A stretch of 64,000 nucleotides of DNA. Source: Halichoerus grypus. Taxonomy: Eukaryota; Chordata; Mammalia; Carnivora; Phocidae. The position numbers and the translations under genes were made by a program. Positions within the stretch are counted from its first letter, which is position 1. Every line of letters starts with the position of its first letter. The notes under the pieces were generated by a model. The model was given only the letters and a program-made list of their open reading frames with translations. It did no database searches and had not been told where the DNA came from. Positions 61,531 to 64,000 of the stretch are shown here, piece after piece. The stretch covers positions 81,260,414-81,324,413 of the forward strand of contig NC_135715.1 in NCBI RefSeq assembly GCF_964656455.1. The letters run 5' to 3'.

Positions 61531-62400
61531 AGCCACTCTGGAAAACAGTATGGAGGTTCCTCAAAAAGTTGAAAATAGAGCTACCATATGATCCAGTAAT
61601 TGCACTCCTGGGTATTTACCCCAAAGATACAAAAGTAGGGACCCGAAAGGGTACGTGCACCCCGATGTTTATGGCAGCAATGTCCAGAATAGCCAAACTG
61701 AGGAAAGAGCCAAGATGTCCATCAACAGATGAATGGATAAAGAAGAGGGGGTATATATATATATATACAATGGAATATTATGCAGCCATCAAAAGGAATG
61801 AGATCTTGCCATTTGCAACGACGTGGATGGAACTGGAGGGTATTATGCTGAGCGAAATAAGTCAAACAGAGAAAGACATGTATCATATGACCTCACTGAT
61901 ATGAGGAATTCTTAATCTCAGGAAACAAACTGAGGGTTGCTGGAGTGGGGGGTGGGGTGGGAGGGATGGGGTGACTGGGTGATGGACACTGGGGAGGGTA
62001 TGTGTTCTGGTAAGCGCTGTGAATTGTGCAAGACTGTTGAATCTCAGATCTGTACCTCTGAAACAAATAATGCAATATATGTTAAGAAAGAAAAAAAGAA
62101 GAAGAAGAATGTAGCAGGAGGGGAAGAATGAAGGGGGAGAAATCGGAGGGGGAGAAGAACCATGAGAGACGATGGACTCTGAAAAACAAACTGAGGGTTC
62201 TAGAGGGGAGGGGGGTGGGAGGATGGGTTAGCCTGGTGATGGGTATTGAGGAGGGCACGTTCTGCATGGAGCACTGGGTGTTATGCACAAACAATGAATC
62301 ATGGAACACTATATCTAAAACTACTGATGTAATGTATGGGGATTAACATAACAATAAAATAATTTTTTTTATAACAATAAAATAATTTAATAAAAAAAAA
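61531..62400 (+). mobile_element. Longer LINE-1 fragment at the inversion joint near the array edge
   Basis: About 870 bp of the same L1 lineage as in the HOR, extending about 148 bp further 5' into ORF2. The 5' end abuts inverted satellite with a shared AG at the join. The 3' end (tail with an extra AATAATTTTTTTTATAAC stretch and a longer A run) is followed by AGAACGCTTGCTAT at 62401-62414, the same 3' junction as in the HOR. No left-hand duplication is present because the 5' flank is inverted satellite. G-rich tract at about 61947. It keeps AAG (GAGCCAAGATG) and CATTTGCAACG, which the HOR copies have lost or changed. Confidence 0.9.
61534..61904 (+). pseudogene. L1 ORF2 C-terminal fragment
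   Basis: An uninterrupted frame ending at a TGA at 61902-61904 encodes the C-terminal tail of an L1 ORF2 protein (residues such as [35 protein letters not shown] and SEISQTEKDMYHM). The open frame formally begins at 61509 in inverted satellite, but only the part from about 61,534 is L1. Endonuclease and reverse-transcriptase catalytic parts are absent, so it is non-functional. Eight TA dinucleotides keep it in frame, whereas the HOR copies (six or seven TA) are frameshifted. Confidence 0.88.
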
Positions 62401-63265
62401 AGAACGCTTGCTATTAGACTTCCATGCAAAAGTAGGGCCGCAGTGCTAGCCTCAGGAAACAAGTGGGGAGTCGTGTTCTGCCTTCTGCCGGGGCCTGAGT
62501 CCCACACGGAAAATGGTTCTGGACTCACTTGCAGTGCGCTCACGCATGCACACAGCAAAATGCGTCCACCCTCCGGCATGGCTACTTTAGCCAAAGCAGG
62601 AATTCTCTACAGAGTTGTTCCTTTGAGTTAGGTGGTTGGCTTTAGGCCTGCAGGCACACCCGGGGCAAGGGTACCAGCCTCATAAACAAGAGGTGAGTTG
62701 AGAACTGCCTTCCGCTCCAGCCTGTTTCTCACTCCATTTCACGTATGGGACCCTTTCCCCGGGCTGTCATATACGAGCACTGTCAAATTCCCCTGGCTTC
62801 AGGAACGGCAATGTTAACTCAAGCGCAGTAACTCTATAGCATTGATTCTTGGTGTTAGTAGCCTGGTAACTAGGCATCCAGGCACACAGGGTACAGCAGT
62901 GCTAATCTCCTCAAACAAGAGGTGAGTCCACAGCAGCCTTCCTTACAGGCCTGCTTCTCACTCCGAGTTACGTTTAGGTTCCATTTCTCATGCTTTCACA
63001 AAAACACACAATAGATGAAGTGCACGCTCAGGAAGGGCCATCTTTGCTGAGGCACGGGTCCTCTGCACTTTTGTTCCTTTCCGTTGGGTGGATGGCACTT
63101 AGGACTACACGCACACATGGGAGAGCCGATCTAGTTTCCCGAAACAAGAGTTGAGTCGATAGCTGCCTCCTGCCCATGCTTATTTCTCCCTCAGAATTCT
63201 GCTGGGACTCATTCCCCAGGTTTGCACTCAAGCAGAGTTGAAAATGCTGCCACCCTGTGGAGAGG
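62401..63265 (+). repeat. Forward edge satellite, truncated at the array boundary
   Basis: Matches HOR copy 1 from 3422 to about 4286: rest of an A unit, a B unit, and the first 422 bp of element L (from 62,844). Ends inside L at CCCTGTGGAGAGG. Its variants side with the inverted arm more than with the HOR. Confidence 0.9.
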
Positions 63266-63266
63266 T
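63265..63266. other. Satellite array boundary
   Basis: The satellite reads GTGGAGAGG and should continue CGAATGAGC. Instead it changes to TCCGTCAGATATAAAT and AT-rich sequence with no further satellite similarity. There is no duplication or mobile element at the join. Confidence 0.88.
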
Positions 63267-64000
63267 CCGTCAGATATAAATTTTACTGTCGCAGAATCAA
63301 AACATAATTTCAAATAAATAAATAACCCCAGTTTATATCAAAGTATTTTCAAAATTAAGCCTTAAAGACCTCAATTTTAAAACAATTACCTTAAAATAAG
63401 AGTAAAATTTTTCAGTGACTGTACTTCATCTTTGATTTTCCAAAACTTGAAAGGCTCACAAGCACTGGCCAAGCTTGTCTATGCACCAAACTTCCATTTC
63501 TTGACATTTTGTTAACATTGTTAACATAGGATTTAAAATTCCTAAACCATAAGTGAATTTTAGGAACAAAAGCACTGTAATTCCAAAAAAAAAAAATGCT
63601 TTTCAGAAATTTTAACAGAGAACTCTTCTTAATCATTACTATAAATAGGAATTCTTTTGACAGAAAAATAATTTTATTTTTAGACCTTTAATATCAATTT
63701 TTTAAATGATCAGGTTAAAAGAATTCTCCAGGAAAAAAATATAAGTATACCTAGGTTTTTATTTCTATGCTCAACAGTGTCAGGCTAAAACATCTCTAAG
63801 AAATGGTAGCTTTAAAGTATACTAAACAAAACTCGAAAAAGCAAATCCACTACAAAGGCATACTTGCTGCCAACATTTTTCCATATTACCTGCAACTATC
63901 TATAGGGCAAAAGGGAACAGAGAGGATGACTACTGTTGGTCAATTTCATTTCAGTATTTAGGGTAATGAAGTTTAAATGTCACTTCATACTGAGAGGCTG
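63266..64000. other. AT-rich, apparently single-copy flank
   Basis: 735 bp without satellite, L1 or recognisable SINE similarity. It contains A- and T-rich runs, including an A12 tract near 63,585-63,596. One minus-strand open frame of 74 codons (63412-63636) has no feature that I recognise and lies in AT-rich sequence, so I do not call it a gene. The stretch could be intergenic, intronic or a 3' UTR. Confidence 0.6.

Noticed and set aside
63412..63636. 74-codon minus-strand frame in the unique flank
   Set aside because: AT-rich, with low-complexity residues and no motif. A frame of this length is expected by chance.
1..64000. Telomeric TTAGGG arrays, tRNA, rRNA or carnivore SINE copies
   Set aside because: Looked for by eye and not found. 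A SINE remnant that is very old or short could be missed.

Overview
The window is non-coding eukaryotic satellite DNA, most likely from a carnivoran mammal. The clue to the host is a truncated LINE-1 element whose 3' end (a G-rich 3' UTR, then the stretch containing CAATGAATCATGGAACACTA, then AATAAA and an A-rich tail) I recognise as the carnivore L1 type. I do not recognise the satellite family by name. I see no host protein-coding gene, tRNA, rRNA or CRISPR array. The many short open frames on both strands are by-products of repetition.

Basic unit: a divergent dimer of about 454 bp built from two half-units of about 227 bp. The half-units are called A (TTCGAGTTAG followed by AACGC or AAAGC) and B (TTCGAGTTAG followed by GTGG). 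Two further elements recur: L, 690 bp, about three half-units long; and C, about 293 bp, which looks like L with about 397 bp removed.

Layout. (1) Positions 1-30,861 hold seven head-to-tail, nearly identical copies of a 4,408-4,410 bp higher-order repeat (HOR). Each carries the same 698-700 bp 5'-truncated L1 insertion flanked by a 14-bp target-site duplication. (2) 30,862-52,025 is a second HOR family without L1, built of blocks of about 1.19, 1.64 and 2.09 kb. It includes a near-identical tandem duplication with an offset of 6,858 bp. (3) 52,026-54,888 is a simpler, more diverged run of 454-bp dimers. (4) At 54,888/54,889 the satellite flips orientation, and 54,889-61,530 is reverse-complement satellite. 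It includes an L1-free version of the module that carries L1 in the HOR, with the empty insertion site at 60,489-60,502. (5) 61,531-62,400 is a longer copy of the L1, joined on its 5' side to inverted satellite and on its 3' side to forward satellite at the same insertion site. (6) 62,401-63,265 is forward satellite. (7) 63,266-64,000 is AT-rich, apparently single-copy DNA outside the array.

Read right to left, the window runs from an array edge with old, rearranged repeats to a recently homogenised core that continues beyond the left end. The L1 insertion, its empty counterpart and the inverted arm allow the order of some events to be inferred. All coordinates come from reading by eye. Boundaries inside the repeats are good to a few bases where a landmark is quoted and to tens of bases elsewhere. 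Near-identical copies also raise the possibility of assembly error.
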